Below, piece after piece: positions 1-8,725 of a stretch of 39,808 bases of DNA. Both the position numbers and the translations under genes were made by a program. The DNA is from Bacteroidales bacterium (lineage in GTDB: Bacteria > Bacteroidota > Bacteroidia > Bacteroidales > Bacteroidaceae). Numbering within the stretch: position 1 is the first letter of the stretch; each line of letters starts with the position of its first letter. The notes under the pieces are model-generated. The model was not told where the DNA came from. It worked only from the letters and a program-made list of their open reading frames with translations, and searched no databases. The DNA lies in the NCBI GenBank assembly GCA_012729225.1, contig JAAYDO010000176.1, positions 1-39,808 of the forward strand. The letters are read 5' to 3'.

Positions 1-108
1 AATTTCATAGTCAACTTACTGGGCGCCATTGCAGCATATTGCCTGTTCCCAAAGAAACCGTGCATCAATGTACAAAGGACATTTGACACACAGATTGCTT
101 TGTTCTGA
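1..108 (+). CDS. C-terminal fragment of a probable DDE transposase
   Basis: Frame +1 is open from the first base and gives 35 codons before TGA at 106-108, so the gene starts outside the window. The readable peptide includes NLLGAIAAYCLFPKKP followed by a basic and polar tail. From memory this resembles the extreme C-terminus of IS4/IS5-like transposases common in Bacteroidales, but 35 residues cannot fix the family. It is the only plausible coding sequence on the plus strand, which fits a mobile element next to a uniformly leftward gene set. It could also be the end of an unrelated protein. The motif at 107-123 overlapping the stop codon may be the terminal repeat of the element. Confidence 0.45.
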   Translation, partial: NFIVNLLGAIAAYCLFPKKPCINVQRTFDTQIALF

Positions 109-123
109 ATTCGTCGAACTCAC
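107..123 (-). repeat. Short inverted motif beside the transposase stop; possible IS end
   Basis: On the minus strand this reads GTGAGTTCGACGAATTC. TGAGTT and AATTCA can pair around a 5-base loop with one G-U pair. It starts inside the stop codon of the transposase-like fragment, where the terminal inverted repeat of an IS would be expected. Related sequences lie at 24700-24726, 26961-26975 and 33263-33281. The role as an IS end is inference. Confidence 0.35.
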
Positions 124-161
124 GTTAGTATAGTTTTCCTCACACTCCCCAAAAGAAGTTT

Positions 162-190
162 GAGAAAGAGAGCAGGCTGTTCTCTTTCTC
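162..190 (-). terminator. Candidate terminator of pfkA
   Basis: A perfect 10-bp stem (GAGAAAGAGA / TCTCTTTCTC) closes a 9-base loop about 90 bases past the pfkA stop. On the minus strand it is followed by AAACTTCTTTTGG, which is only a weak T-tract. It is the first strong hairpin after the long leftward gene run. It could also be a transcript-stabilising hairpin. Confidence 0.45.
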
Positions 191-281
191 CTATGTCCTC
201 AGAGCAAACATGAGACAGAAAAGAAGCTCCGAGAAGGAGGCAAGCCTCAAGAGATTCTTGGGGCAGATGGCGTCCACTCCA

Positions 282-1262
282 TTAGATAGAGACATTGTGC
301 AGTATATCCAGCATGCTACGGTCAATCGCCCTATCCTCCTTGATGGCACGAGAGAATGGCACATAGACTATCTCATCATTCTCAATGCCGACCATGACAT
401 TGCGGAGTCCCTTGAGAAGTGCCTGAATGCTGGCAGAGCCCATCCTACTGGCGATGATGCGGTCATGAGCAGTGGGATGTCCACCTCTCTGAGCATGGCC
501 GATGATGCAGATGCGCACATCCAACGAGGGGTATTTGTTTTTCACCCATTCGGCATAATGCATAGCACCGCCAGTCTTTTCGTTGGCTGCGACCAACACG
601 ATGGAAGAGCCCTTTGTCTTGCGGAATCCTTTCTGAATGAAATGGTCCAGTTGCTCTTCCTCCACTTCGATGGTTGGAACAATCGCCTCTTCCGCTCCTG
701 CCGCAAGTCCACCGTTCAATGCAAGAAAACCTGCACCATCGCCCATCACCTCTACAAAGAACAGGCGTTCGTGGCTTGTAGCAGTATCACGAATCTTGTC
801 CACAGTCTCCATGATGGTGTTGAGAGCCGTGTCATATCCTATGGTGGTATCAGTTCCACACAAATTATTGTCGATGGTGGCAGGAATGGCTATACAAGGG
901 AAATCAAATTCCTGGGCAAAGATACGCGCACCATGAATCGTGCCATCTCCACCTATCACGACAAGGGCATCAATACCTTCCTTGACCAGATTCTCATAAG
1001 CCATCTTTCGTCCTTCCTCACTCTTGAAATCCTTTGAAGGAGATGACTTGAGGATAGTGCCTCCATACTGAATGATGTTGCTGACGCTTTGTGTCTGAAA
1101 CTCCACGATGTCACCTTCTATCATCCCCTTATAGCCATGATAGACCGCCTTTACTTTCAGACCATTATAGATGGCTGAACGAGTCACCGAACGAATAGCA
1201 CTGTTCATGCCTGGAGCATCATTGCCCGAAGTGACAATTCCTATACATTTAATTTCTGACAT
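282..1262 (-). CDS. pfkA: 6-phosphofructokinase family protein, divergent active site
   Basis: A 326-residue protein of normal PfkA length. PfkA phosphorylates fructose 6-phosphate to fructose 1,6-bisphosphate in glycolysis. The fold signatures are clear: GGDGT near 104-108 (the Gly typical of ATP-dependent enzymes), TID at 129-131 with the likely catalytic base D131, HER with R166 and GHAQRGG with R259 for the sugar phosphate. Several residues differ from E. coli PfkA as I remember it: TSGGD is TSGND (N14), the Arg72 position is P75, TIDND is TIDNN (N133) and MGR is MGD (D175). Family membership is secure, but normal catalysis is doubtful. A second, canonical copy elsewhere in the genome would not be surprising. 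It is the last gene of the leftward run, 54 bases after the aminotransferase. Confidence 0.9.
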   Translation of the reverse strand: MSEIKCIGIVTSGNDAPGMNSAIRSVTRSAIYNGLKVKAVYHGYKGMIEGDIVEFQTQSVSNIIQYGGTILKSSPSKDFKSEEGRKMAYENLVKEGIDALVVIGGDGTIHGARIFAQEFDFPCIAIPATIDNNLCGTDTTIGYDTALNTIMETVDKIRDTATSHERLFFVEVMGDGAGFLALNGGLAAGAEEAIVPTIEVEEEQLDHFIQKGFRKTKGSSIVLVAANEKTGGAMHYAEWVKNKYPSLDVRICIIGHAQRGGHPTAHDRIIASRMGSASIQALLKGLRNVMVGIENDEIVYVPFSRAIKEDRAIDRSMLDILHNVSI

Positions 1263-1316
1263 ATCTTTCGTTTTTGTTGTTTTATCTTTGCATATTTCCT
1301 CTTTATGAGGAAACCA

Positions 1317-2435
1317 TTATCTGCTGAATGCGTTGATCATGTCTGCCACATATCTCACCTCTTCTTCTGTCATTGTCGGGTTGAGCGGGAGACTAAGTTC
1401 CTCCTGTGCCAACCTGTCGGTGCATGGATAAGCAACAGAGGCTTCGTCCAATGTACGATAACAAGTCTGGAGGTGAGGAGGAATAGGATAATGAATGAGA
1501 GTGCCTACACCCTTGCTCTGAAGATACTGCTTCAGTTTGTCACGATGGGAAGTGAACACAGGGAAGATGTGATAGACATTGCTGAATGAATCCATCTTCA
1601 TGGGCAGACGAATGAGGTCATTGGCTATCATCTCGTAGTAAATCTGCGCAAGCACCTCTCGCCTGCGATTCTCTTCGTCCAGATAAGGAAGTTTCACATC
1701 AAGCACCGCTGCTTGAATCTCATCCAATCGACTATTTCTACCTTTATATTTTGCCACATATTTCTCTGAGAATCCATAGTTGGCAATGGAACGAATCGTG
1801 TGGGCAAATTCTTCATCATTGGTGGTGACTGCTCCCCCATCGCCCAAAGCACCCAAATTCTTGCCTGGATAAAAGCTGTGACAAGCGGCATGACCCATAG
1901 AGCCAGTCCGCTTTCCTTGATACATGCAGCCATGAGCCTGTGCATTGTCTTCAATGACAAGCAGGTTCTTCTCCTCTACAATCTTCCCTACTTGCTCAGT
2001 ATAAGTGCAACGACCATAAAGATGAACTAATATCAGTGCCTTGGTGGAGGGGCTGACCCTGTTGCGAAGAGCGTCCGCATTCAGTTCGAGCGTATCTTCC
2101 TTCACATCTACAAACCCTATCTTGAGTCCATTGTCAGAAACAGCCAAGGCTGTTGCAAGGAATGTATTGGCAGGCATCAGCACTTCGTCTCCTTCGTGAA
2201 GGACTCCCATTTCAAGGTATGCACGCAATGTCAAGGAGAGTGCATCAAGTCCATTCGCCACGCCCACGCAATGCTGAGTTCCAATATAATCTGCGTAGTG
2301 GTGCTCAAAGCGTCGGGTGACATCACCTTGCAGATACCATCCACTATTCACCACATCTGCCACAGCCTGTTGGATTTCAGCACCATGAAGTGCAGTGACT
2401 CTTTTCAAATCAAGATATGGTATATTCATGTTCAT
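1317..2435 (-). CDS. DegT/DnrJ/EryC1/StrS sugar aminotransferase (FdtB-like)
   Basis: PLP-dependent aminotransferase of the DegT/DnrJ/EryC1/StrS family, which moves an amino group from glutamate to a keto-sugar bound to a nucleotide. The motif [16 protein letters not shown] carries the lysine expected to hold PLP, and the N-terminal IPYLDLKR and C-terminal HYPIPPHLQ segments are typical. Close partners suggest a 3-amino-3,6-dideoxyhexose product, as in FdtB or QdtB. The chosen ATG at 2435 overlaps the upstream stop as ATGA, the usual sign of translational coupling. ATG codons at 2444 and 2429 are alternatives. The 3,4-ketoisomerase gene two genes upstream supports a dTDP-sugar pathway, but the exact sugar cannot be read from sequence. 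Confidence 0.85.
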   Translation of the reverse strand: MNMNIPYLDLKRVTALHGAEIQQAVADVVNSGWYLQGDVTRRFEHHYADYIGTQHCVGVANGLDALSLTLRAYLEMGVLHEGDEVLMPANTFLATALAVSDNGLKIGFVDVKEDTLELNADALRNRVSPSTKALILVHLYGRCTYTEQVGKIVEEKNLLVIEDNAQAHGCMYQGKRTGSMGHAACHSFYPGKNLGALGDGGAVTTNDEEFAHTIRSIANYGFSEKYVAKYKGRNSRLDEIQAAVLDVKLPYLDEENRRREVLAQIYYEMIANDLIRLPMKMDSFSNVYHIFPVFTSHRDKLKQYLQSKGVGTLIHYPIPPHLQTCYRTLDEASVAYPCTDRLAQEELSLPLNPTMTEEEVRYVADMINAFSR

Positions 2436-3370
2436 ACGCCCCATTCATAAGTGTCATAACAAATAGTACGCCCACCAAATCCTTCCTTTTGGGCTACAAG
2501 CCCCTCGTTCAGCATAGAACCATCCCCTTCAGTGGAACGTCCAAAGTCCATATAAGGAATCTGAGGAAAGTCATGGTGCATCACATAGTCATGGAGAGCA
2601 TCTACCGCTCCGCATTCCTTGCCAATATCGTTGGATGAGCAATATTGTCCATGCAACACCTGATGAGTGAGGTAGAAAGTCATGCCTGCTACCACTTGAC
2701 CATGAAGAAGCGCATTGTATTGGATGATATTGTCAGGGAATCTTTCATGCAGAAGTTTTATTTCCTCAAGGCTATGAACAGGATGCACCTGATGGCGATT
2801 CATCAAATTGTCTTCGAGCACTTGCCAAAAAGGGGCGAAATCATTGGTACGAACAATCTCCACTCCTGCCTCTTGCGCACGTTTCAATCTGCGACGACGG
2901 TCTTTACGCCATCGTATATGTTGCTGAACAAAGATGATTGTGCCCACATCACGTGAGGCAAGACGAGCCTTGCAAATCCAATGGAGCGGATAGAGATCCT
3001 CTTCTGATGGCAACTGATGATAAACCCAAGGCACTGGCTTATAGACCACCTTGCGTATTCCTTGCTGATGCAAATACCCATTGAGTTCCTCAAACAAATG
3101 GATGACATCAGCCACCGTCACATCTACATCCATCAATAGACCTCCATAGGTTAATCCCTGATGAGAATACAAGGTTGTATCAACAATATTAGCAGGCAAG
3201 ATGGAATGAAGACGATGACCAACAAAAAACATGAGGGAATGGTCGATGAAACGATCGCTATGGTAGTCCATATAGTCACGATAGAACAGGAATGTGGCGT
3301 TGCGTGCCTTTGCCACATACTGATCCCATTGTTGTTTGTCGGATGGTGTGTATCGTCTTATCTCAAACAT
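2432..3370 (-). CDS. GNAT/FemAB-like acyltransferase
   Basis: A 312-residue protein with the double-GNAT look of the FemAB/Acetyltransf_6 group: an N-terminal half beginning [18 protein letters not shown], a basic connector ([18 protein letters not shown], about 155-171) and a C-terminal acyl-CoA-binding-like half with [10 protein letters not shown] and a late DFGRSTEG segment. No signal peptide or membrane segment is visible. It sits between a sugar 3,4-ketoisomerase gene and a sugar aminotransferase gene and overlaps the latter by 4 bases. The simple inference is that it acylates the amino sugar they make, replacing the left-handed beta-helix acetyltransferase often used in such pathways. 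Transfer of an amino acid or another acyl group is also possible. Confidence 0.7.
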   Translation of the reverse strand: MFEIRRYTPSDKQQWDQYVAKARNATFLFYRDYMDYHSDRFIDHSLMFFVGHRLHSILPANIVDTTLYSHQGLTYGGLLMDVDVTVADVIHLFEELNGYLHQQGIRKVVYKPVPWVYHQLPSEEDLYPLHWICKARLASRDVGTIIFVQQHIRWRKDRRRRLKRAQEAGVEIVRTNDFAPFWQVLEDNLMNRHQVHPVHSLEEIKLLHERFPDNIIQYNALLHGQVVAGMTFYLTHQVLHGQYCSSNDIGKECGAVDALHDYVMHHDFPQIPYMDFGRSTEGDGSMLNEGLVAQKEGFGGRTICYDTYEWGV

Positions 3371-3448
3371 CTCCTTATTTCTTTTTTCAAAAAAGTATTC
3401 ATTACTCTTTTCACCTAATCTTACAAGGATTCAGGAAAAAAGCCTTTC

Positions 3449-3868
3449 TCAAAGTCCTCTCAATTGTCTCTTGTAGTCCAAGTATTCGTCATACTCATAT
3501 ATATAGTCTTCTTCCTCAAAGAATTCAGAAGCCAGAACCATACATACTGCTCCGCTGGAAAAGTCGTCAAGCGTGCGCCACATACCAGGTTTGATGAGCA
3601 GTCCTTGCCAAGGATGATTGAGAAGAACTGTTTCACGATTCTCTCCATCATCAAGTGTGACCGTAAAACTACCACTCATGGCAACAACCAACTGATAGAG
3701 TGCCTTATGTGCATGTCCGCCACGGCTTTCACCACCTGGCACATCATAAGTCCAATAAACACGTTTGATGTCGAATGGCACATTCTTCATTTGCTCTGCC
3801 ACCGTAAGATTACCACGCGGATCAACAATCTTAGGGAGTTCTATAATATCGTAATCGAGTTTAGTCAT
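3449..3868 (-). CDS. dTDP-sugar 3,4-ketoisomerase (FdtA/QdtA/WxcM-like)
   Basis: A 139-residue single-domain cupin. These enzymes convert dTDP-4-keto-6-deoxyglucose to the 3-keto isomer used by 3-aminotransferases. Family marks are the start IIELPKIVDPRGNLTVAEQ, the loop GGESRGGHAHKALYQLV with the presumed active-site histidine, and the end FFEEEDYIYEYDEYLDYKR. The frame could begin with GTG at 3874, but ATG at 3868, 2 bases past the ispH stop, is preferred. The sequence does not show whether the 4-keto group ends axial or equatorial, so FdtA and QdtA cannot be separated. The gene is tightly joined to ispH on one side and 78 bases from the GNAT gene on the other. Confidence 0.88.
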   Translation of the reverse strand: MTKLDYDIIELPKIVDPRGNLTVAEQMKNVPFDIKRVYWTYDVPGGESRGGHAHKALYQLVVAMSGSFTVTLDDGENRETVLLNHPWQGLLIKPGMWRTLDDFSSGAVCMVLASEFFEEEDYIYEYDEYLDYKRQLRGL

Positions 3869-3870
3869 AT

Positions 3871-4722
3871 TCACTTTTGCATTTTTTCAATCCAAGCCTT
3901 ACAGTCTTCCATCAACCATTTTGGTGTGCTGGTAGCTCCACATATACCCACTGAGTTCACATTCTCAAACCAGTCCAGATTGATTTCGGAAGGATTGTCA
4001 ATCATGTAGGTACGCGGGTTCTTTGTCAGACACTGGTTGTAGAGCACCTTGCCATTGGAACTCTTTTTGCCACATACAAAAAGTATCACATCATGCTTTG
4101 ACGCAAAATTGATGATGTTGGGTATGCGATTCGCCACTTGACGACAAATGGTGTCGAAATACTGGAAACGCGCACCTTCGGACATGTGAGCACTGATATA
4201 ACCAACAATCTCCCGGAATGCTTCCAATGATTTTGTTGTCTGCGAGAACAGTTGAATGTCACGGGAGAAATCCAGTTTCTTAGCATCTTCCAAGTTCTCT
4301 ATAACGATGGCTGTGCCTTCGGTTTGTCCTACCAAGCCTACTACTTCCGCATGACCATTCTTTCCATAAATCACAATCTGCCCACCTGTTTCGTATGCTG
4401 TTCGGATACGTTTCTGAAGATTCAGAACAACAGGGCAAGTGGCATCTATCAGTGTGATGTGTTGAGATTCAGCCTCAGCATAAGTCTCTGGAGGCTCACC
4501 ATGTGCCCGCAGGAGCATCTTTGTGTCGTGAAGGGTGTCAAGATCCCGATGTTCAACAGTTGTTAATCCCATCTTGCTCAGCCTATCCACCTCACGACCA
4601 TTGTGAACGATGTCGCCAAGGCAATAGAGTGAACCACTTTGGGCTAACTCCTCTTCTGCCTTCCTAATGGCTGTTGTCACGCCAAAACAGAATCCAGAAC
4701 CTTCGTCTATCTCTATCAGCAT
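3871..4722 (-). CDS. ispH: 4-hydroxy-3-methylbut-2-enyl diphosphate reductase
   Basis: Last enzyme of the MEP isoprenoid pathway, reducing HMBPP to IPP and DMAPP in the cytosol with a 4Fe-4S cluster. The three cluster cysteines are in standard places: C12 in GSGFCFGV, C96 in IDATCPVV and C261 in [18 protein letters not shown] near 40-45 and RAHGEPP near 72-78 are the usual histidine motifs. At 283 residues it is normal for the single-domain form. It overlaps cmk by 7 bases, so the two are almost surely co-translated. Confidence 0.97.
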   Translation of the reverse strand: MLIEIDEGSGFCFGVTTAIRKAEEELAQSGSLYCLGDIVHNGREVDRLSKMGLTTVEHRDLDTLHDTKMLLRAHGEPPETYAEAESQHITLIDATCPVVLNLQKRIRTAYETGGQIVIYGKNGHAEVVGLVGQTEGTAIVIENLEDAKKLDFSRDIQLFSQTTKSLEAFREIVGYISAHMSEGARFQYFDTICRQVANRIPNIINFASKHDVILFVCGKKSSNGKVLYNQCLTKNPRTYMIDNPSEINLDWFENVNSVGICGATSTPKWLMEDCKAWIEKMQK

Positions 4723-5435
4723 CTTGATACTATTTCTTTATATTTAGCCAGAAGCCATGCACTTTGTTCCTCACGCGTCAATTCTGAGTTATCCAAAACA
4801 AGCGCATCTTCTGCCTGACGCAATGGAGCAATTTCACGATGTGAATCTATATAGTCTCTTTCTTCCACATTCTTCAAAATCTCGTCGTAGCTCAGCGCAT
4901 CCTTCTCTGCCTGTGATGTTGCTTTTTCCATCAGTTCATCATATCTACGTTGAGCACGCACGCTGGCTGTAGCAGTAACAAAGACTTTCATCTCCGCCTG
5001 GGGAAAGACGGCTGTGCCAATGTCTCTTCCATCCATCACGATTCCCTTCTCTTTACCCATGGCCTGCTGTTGTTCTGTCAGCAGAGTTCTCACGAAAGGT
5101 AATGCGGCCACGGGACTCACACGGTTGCTCACAGCCATCTGGCGTATTTCCGTTTCCACATTTACTCCATTCAAGTAAGTGTCTGGACGTCCCATCTCTG
5201 CATTAAACTTGAAGGAAATCTGAATCTTTCCCTCATCAACCGCATTCTGTAGAGCGTCCTCTCGAACACCTTCGTCTGGATACAGACCATTTTGCATTGC
5301 AAACAGAGTAACTGCACGATACATAGCTCCCGTGTCCACATACACATATCCTATCTCCTTGGCCAGTTGTTTTGCCATGGTACTTTTACCACAACTTGAG
5401 TGACCATCTATTGCTATGATTATCTTCTTCTCCAT
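4716..5435 (-). CDS. cmk: Cytidylate kinase
   Basis: Phosphorylates CMP and dCMP with ATP in pyrimidine nucleotide recycling. The 239-residue protein starts with [21 protein letters not shown], a P-loop typical of Cmk, followed by [15 protein letters not shown]. The [22 protein letters not shown] segment binds the CMP base and the downstream RDxxDSHR motif forms the lid. Length and order of motifs are normal. It lies 77 bases after porQ and overlaps ispH by 7 bases. Confidence 0.96.
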   Translation of the reverse strand: MEKKIIIAIDGHSSCGKSTMAKQLAKEIGYVYVDTGAMYRAVTLFAMQNGLYPDEGVREDALQNAVDEGKIQISFKFNAEMGRPDTYLNGVNVETEIRQMAVSNRVSPVAALPFVRTLLTEQQQAMGKEKGIVMDGRDIGTAVFPQAEMKVFVTATASVRAQRRYDELMEKATSQAEKDALSYDEILKNVEERDYIDSHREIAPLRQAEDALVLDNSELTREEQSAWLLAKYKEIVSRC

Positions 5436-5512
5436 GCTTATATATTAAATAATGTGTATTCTATTATATATAATGTATCACAAGCCTTGTATTTCTCCTT
5501 TTTTCTTGTCTA

Positions 5513-6463
5513 TCAGAAAGAATAACTCACATTACACAAGACTGAGGATGCGGCCACATGATATTTGCCATATGCCACACCCACCTTGAATTTCTTGACA
5601 TTTAAGCCACCTCCAATACTGAAGCCTGCCCAATGTCCTTTATCCAGCACTTTCATTTCATGCGCTCTTCGGAAATTGTAGCCCAAGGCCACCCACGTGT
5701 TCCTTGAAGGAAGAATATCTGCTCCCAATACAAAGTGTTGAATAAAGTTCACATCACTCCAATGAGTCACATCATCTGCCGTTAATGAGATTCGAATAGG
5801 AGCATTGGCAAAGTCCTTACTAAAGCCTAAGGCCAAATTGAACGGCAAGGTTTCTCTTGTGCCATCATCATAGAGTGTTTTGATTTGTCCGCCTAAATTT
5901 CTTCCCACGACAGAGAATGAGAATCCTGTTTCCGCATTAAAATAATTCAATGCCAAGTCTGTTCCTATAGCTGTACTTGAATAGTTTGCATAGTTACTCA
6001 TCAAGAGTTTGGCAGTAACTGCACCACTCCAACGTTCGCTCAGCAAATAGGAATAGGAGGTTTGCAGGTTGATGTCTTTGGCAGAGAAACTGCCCATCAA
6101 TGCGCCTGTCTCATCTGTTTCATCCATACTTCCATAATCCAACATCTGAGCACCAATAGCCCAAGTGCCTCGATCGCCAATGGCTTTAGTAAAACCTGCT
6201 GCCATCAAGTTGCTGGAATGGATATAGGAATTATAGCCCAACACCAAACTTTTGTCTGACACGTTTGTCAGCATAGCGGCATTGGTCCACATCATACTGG
6301 CATCATCTTCAACAATACTGATATTGGCTCCGCCTAAAGCAGCAGAATGAGCACCTACAGGGACATTCAGAAACTGATACCCCGTCTTACCATCCTGTGC
6401 CCAAGATTGAACTGCAAATGATAACAGCACGAACAGACAAACAAGTTTATTTAAGTGTCTCAT
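5513..6463 (-). CDS. porQ: Type IX secretion system protein PorQ
   Basis: A 316-residue outer-membrane beta-barrel protein. Residues 1-22 form a signal peptide ending in SWAQ, followed by TGYQFLNVPVGAHSAALGGANIS, the characteristic PorQ/PorV start, and repeated amphipathic strands to a C-terminal VSYSF that ends in Phe as barrel proteins do. PorQ belongs to the type IX secretion system of Bacteroidetes. From memory it works near the attachment and release of cargo at the cell surface. Its start lies 17 bases inside the end of meaB. The signal peptide fixes the start. Confidence 0.9.
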   Translation of the reverse strand: MRHLNKLVCLFVLLSFAVQSWAQDGKTGYQFLNVPVGAHSAALGGANISIVEDDASMMWTNAAMLTNVSDKSLVLGYNSYIHSSNLMAAGFTKAIGDRGTWAIGAQMLDYGSMDETDETGALMGSFSAKDINLQTSYSYLLSERWSGAVTAKLLMSNYANYSSTAIGTDLALNYFNAETGFSFSVVGRNLGGQIKTLYDDGTRETLPFNLALGFSKDFANAPIRISLTADDVTHWSDVNFIQHFVLGADILPSRNTWVALGYNFRRAHEMKVLDKGHWAGFSIGGGLNVKKFKVGVAYGKYHVAASSVLCNVSYSF

Positions 6464-7547
6464 AATATGTCTCTAAAAGTTTTTTAGCAGCAACAAACGA
6501 GGTGACTTGACCACCCAAGACTTCGTTTTCCATTTGCCCTATCATCTCCTTGATGCGAGGATTGTAGTAGAAACTATTCTTCAAGTGCTCGTTTACTGTC
6601 TCATACATCCAGTATTTTGACTGCTCGTTTCTACGATATTGGAAATAACCTGACTCTTTCACTTTTTCAATATAGCCAAAGATCATCTTCAACACTTCAT
6701 CAATATTCAATTCATAGAATCCTGAATAGCACATCACCTCTGGGACGATTCCGCTTTCTGGAACAGGGAACAAATGAAGAGCATTTCGGAAGTGTGAGGC
6801 TGCTAATTGTGCTTTATCCACATTGCTTCCATCTGCCTTGTTAATGACAATGCCATCAGCAATTTCCATGATTCCACGCTTAATGCCCTGAAGTTCATCT
6901 CCTGTTCCAGCCAACTGAATCAGCAAGAAATAATCGACCATGGAATGGCATGCGGTCTCGCTTTGACCTACACCTACTGTTTCTACGAAGATGTGATTAT
7001 ATCCAGCTGCCTCACATAGAATAATAGACTCACGAGTCTTACGAGCCACTCCACCAAGACTACCTGCTGTTGGGCTGGGACGAATGAACGATTTCGGATG
7101 AACAGAAAGTTTTTCCATTCGTGTCTTATCTCCGAGGATACTGCCTTTCGTCTTCTCTGAAGAAGGGTCTATTGCCAGCACAGCCAACTTTCCACCATAG
7201 TTTTCCAACAGATGCACACCAAAAGTGTCAATACTGGTTGATTTGCCTGCTCCTGGAACACCACTGATACCCACACGTACAGAATTACCTGAATACGGAA
7301 GGCACTTTTCAATCACTTCCTGAGCAATGACTTGATGTTCTGGCAACACGCTCTCTATCAAAGTGACAGCCTGTCCCAACATACTCACATCACCCTTCAG
7401 GATTCCCTCCACATATTCGGCTGGAGTATATTGCTTCTGACGCTTCTTCCTTATCTGACGGAGATAGGGATTAATGATAGAAGGCTGAGCAACACCTGCA
7501 TGAACCTGCAAGCCTGAATATTCTGTACTATTTTCTGGATGTTCCAT
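6447..7547 (-). CDS. meaB: Methylmalonyl-CoA mutase-associated GTPase MeaB
   Basis: P-loop GTPase of the MeaB/ArgK group that protects and reloads methylmalonyl-CoA mutase, a B12 enzyme used in succinate-propionate metabolism. Motifs include GISGVPGAGKSTSIDTFG near 93-110, LAIDPSSEKTKGSILGDKTRM, FVETVGVGQSE and the NKADGSN specificity loop. The 366-residue length includes a C-terminal helical dimerisation arm. The mutase genes are not in this window. The gene follows the DUF1573 gene by 49 bases and overlaps porQ. Confidence 0.95.
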   Translation of the reverse strand: MEHPENSTEYSGLQVHAGVAQPSIINPYLRQIRKKRQKQYTPAEYVEGILKGDVSMLGQAVTLIESVLPEHQVIAQEVIEKCLPYSGNSVRVGISGVPGAGKSTSIDTFGVHLLENYGGKLAVLAIDPSSEKTKGSILGDKTRMEKLSVHPKSFIRPSPTAGSLGGVARKTRESIILCEAAGYNHIFVETVGVGQSETACHSMVDYFLLIQLAGTGDELQGIKRGIMEIADGIVINKADGSNVDKAQLAASHFRNALHLFPVPESGIVPEVMCYSGFYELNIDEVLKMIFGYIEKVKESGYFQYRRNEQSKYWMYETVNEHLKNSFYYNPRIKEMIGQMENEVLGGQVTSFVAAKKLLETYYETLK

Positions 7548-7596
7548 TTATATTTGATTAATATCTATGCACAAAAACTATTACGCAAGAGACTGT

Positions 7597-8664
7597 TTAC
7601 TTTTCAAAATTCACAGTTACCACTGCCTTTGGCTTATTAGGATCGTTTGTAATAATCAATACACGTGGTTGAGCTTTTGAAAGCCCCAAGAAACGGGCAT
7701 CAACAGTTACTTTCATCTTCACCTCTTCTCCTGGTTGCAATTCTGTTTTTGGAAGTTGCACGGTAATAGCCTGATTGAAGGCTTGTATCTTGCTCAACTT
7801 CAAAACACCTCTACCCTTATTGCTAAGTTTTACAGAGCCTATCAACTTGGTCTTCTTGCCCAACTTTCCCATATTCAGTTCTGTGGTGGAAATATGGAAA
7901 TTAGGTTTACGAGCAAACTCCTCCGCAAAGTGTAAATCTGGCAGCAAGACTGCAGAAACAGCAATTTCATTATTCGAACCCACCTTGTCTCCAGAGAATC
8001 GAGCCAAATAGATACTTGTCTGGTTCAGTCCTAAATCTTGCAGTTTTTCACTATGTAGCGTCAAGGCAATCTTTCCTCGACGTCCCTTAGCAATCATTGA
8101 AGGCTCATATTCCGCAGTCATGTAGGATGGAAGGTGCATTAGCATTGGCGTATAAACAGTTTCACCATTATTGAAAATCTCTATTTCCGCTCTCGCTGAA
8201 TCTCCTGAATTCACATCCATGAATTCCACATTATTTGCACTCAACAAAATATCATCTATGCTGTATGGAAACAATTCCTCCACTGTTTTTGTCTCAACAT
8301 TGCTCACAAGAGCCTTCATACGGACACGCACAGGTTTGTCATCAGCATTAGTATAAACATCAATATAGCGATCAAAATGTCCGAGCATCATTGCATCATA
8401 AGTAATGCTAATTTCACCCTCATCACCTTTCAACAGTGCTCCTTTTGTCCATTTAGGTGTTAAACAACCACAACCAGCATCCACATCTCTAATCAACAGG
8501 GGTGATTTGTCTTTGTTCGTAAACTTAAAGACAGCGGTTACAGGCTTCTTCCAAAGTGTACTACCAGCATTTACAACCGTCCTGTCAAAAGATATTCGTT
8601 GAGCATGACTCATTAACGAGATTGTCAAACAAATCACACTCATTATAACGTATTTCATATTCAT
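7597..8664 (-). CDS. Exported DUF1573 domain protein
   Basis: A 355-residue protein with a signal peptide (MKYVIMSVICLTISLMSHAQ) and immunoglobulin-like strands. The first half has the DUF1573 pattern: KPVTAVFKFTNKDKSPLLI, then DAGCGCLTPKW with a CGC motif, then a GEISITYDA strand. A similar repeat without the cysteines lies at about 265-355 (SVKLSNKGRGVLKL, ending in VVTVNFEK). These domains are common in exported Bacteroidetes proteins, but their substrate is unknown. The frame may start at 8664 or at a second ATG at 8658. It lies 61 bases after the RelA/SpoT gene. Confidence 0.85.
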   Translation of the reverse strand: MNMKYVIMSVICLTISLMSHAQRISFDRTVVNAGSTLWKKPVTAVFKFTNKDKSPLLIRDVDAGCGCLTPKWTKGALLKGDEGEISITYDAMMLGHFDRYIDVYTNADDKPVRVRMKALVSNVETKTVEELFPYSIDDILLSANNVEFMDVNSGDSARAEIEIFNNGETVYTPMLMHLPSYMTAEYEPSMIAKGRRGKIALTLHSEKLQDLGLNQTSIYLARFSGDKVGSNNEIAVSAVLLPDLHFAEEFARKPNFHISTTELNMGKLGKKTKLIGSVKLSNKGRGVLKLSKIQAFNQAITVQLPKTELQPGEEVKMKVTVDARFLGLSKAQPRVLIITNDPNKPKAVVTVNFEK

Positions 8665-8725
8665 ATTATTGTCTTTCCTTTTTCAATAAACATTTTTCCT
8701 TTCATCAAACGCTAATCATCAAGCA

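Noticed and set aside
210-1037. Long open frame on the plus strand opposite pfkA
   Set aside because: It is fully antisense to a conserved phosphofructokinase gene, its translation has no recognisable domain, and all complete genes here run leftward.
1283-1290. TATCTTTG on the plus strand as a rightward promoter
   Set aside because: No TTTG box lies at the right distance and there is no plus-strand gene to its right.
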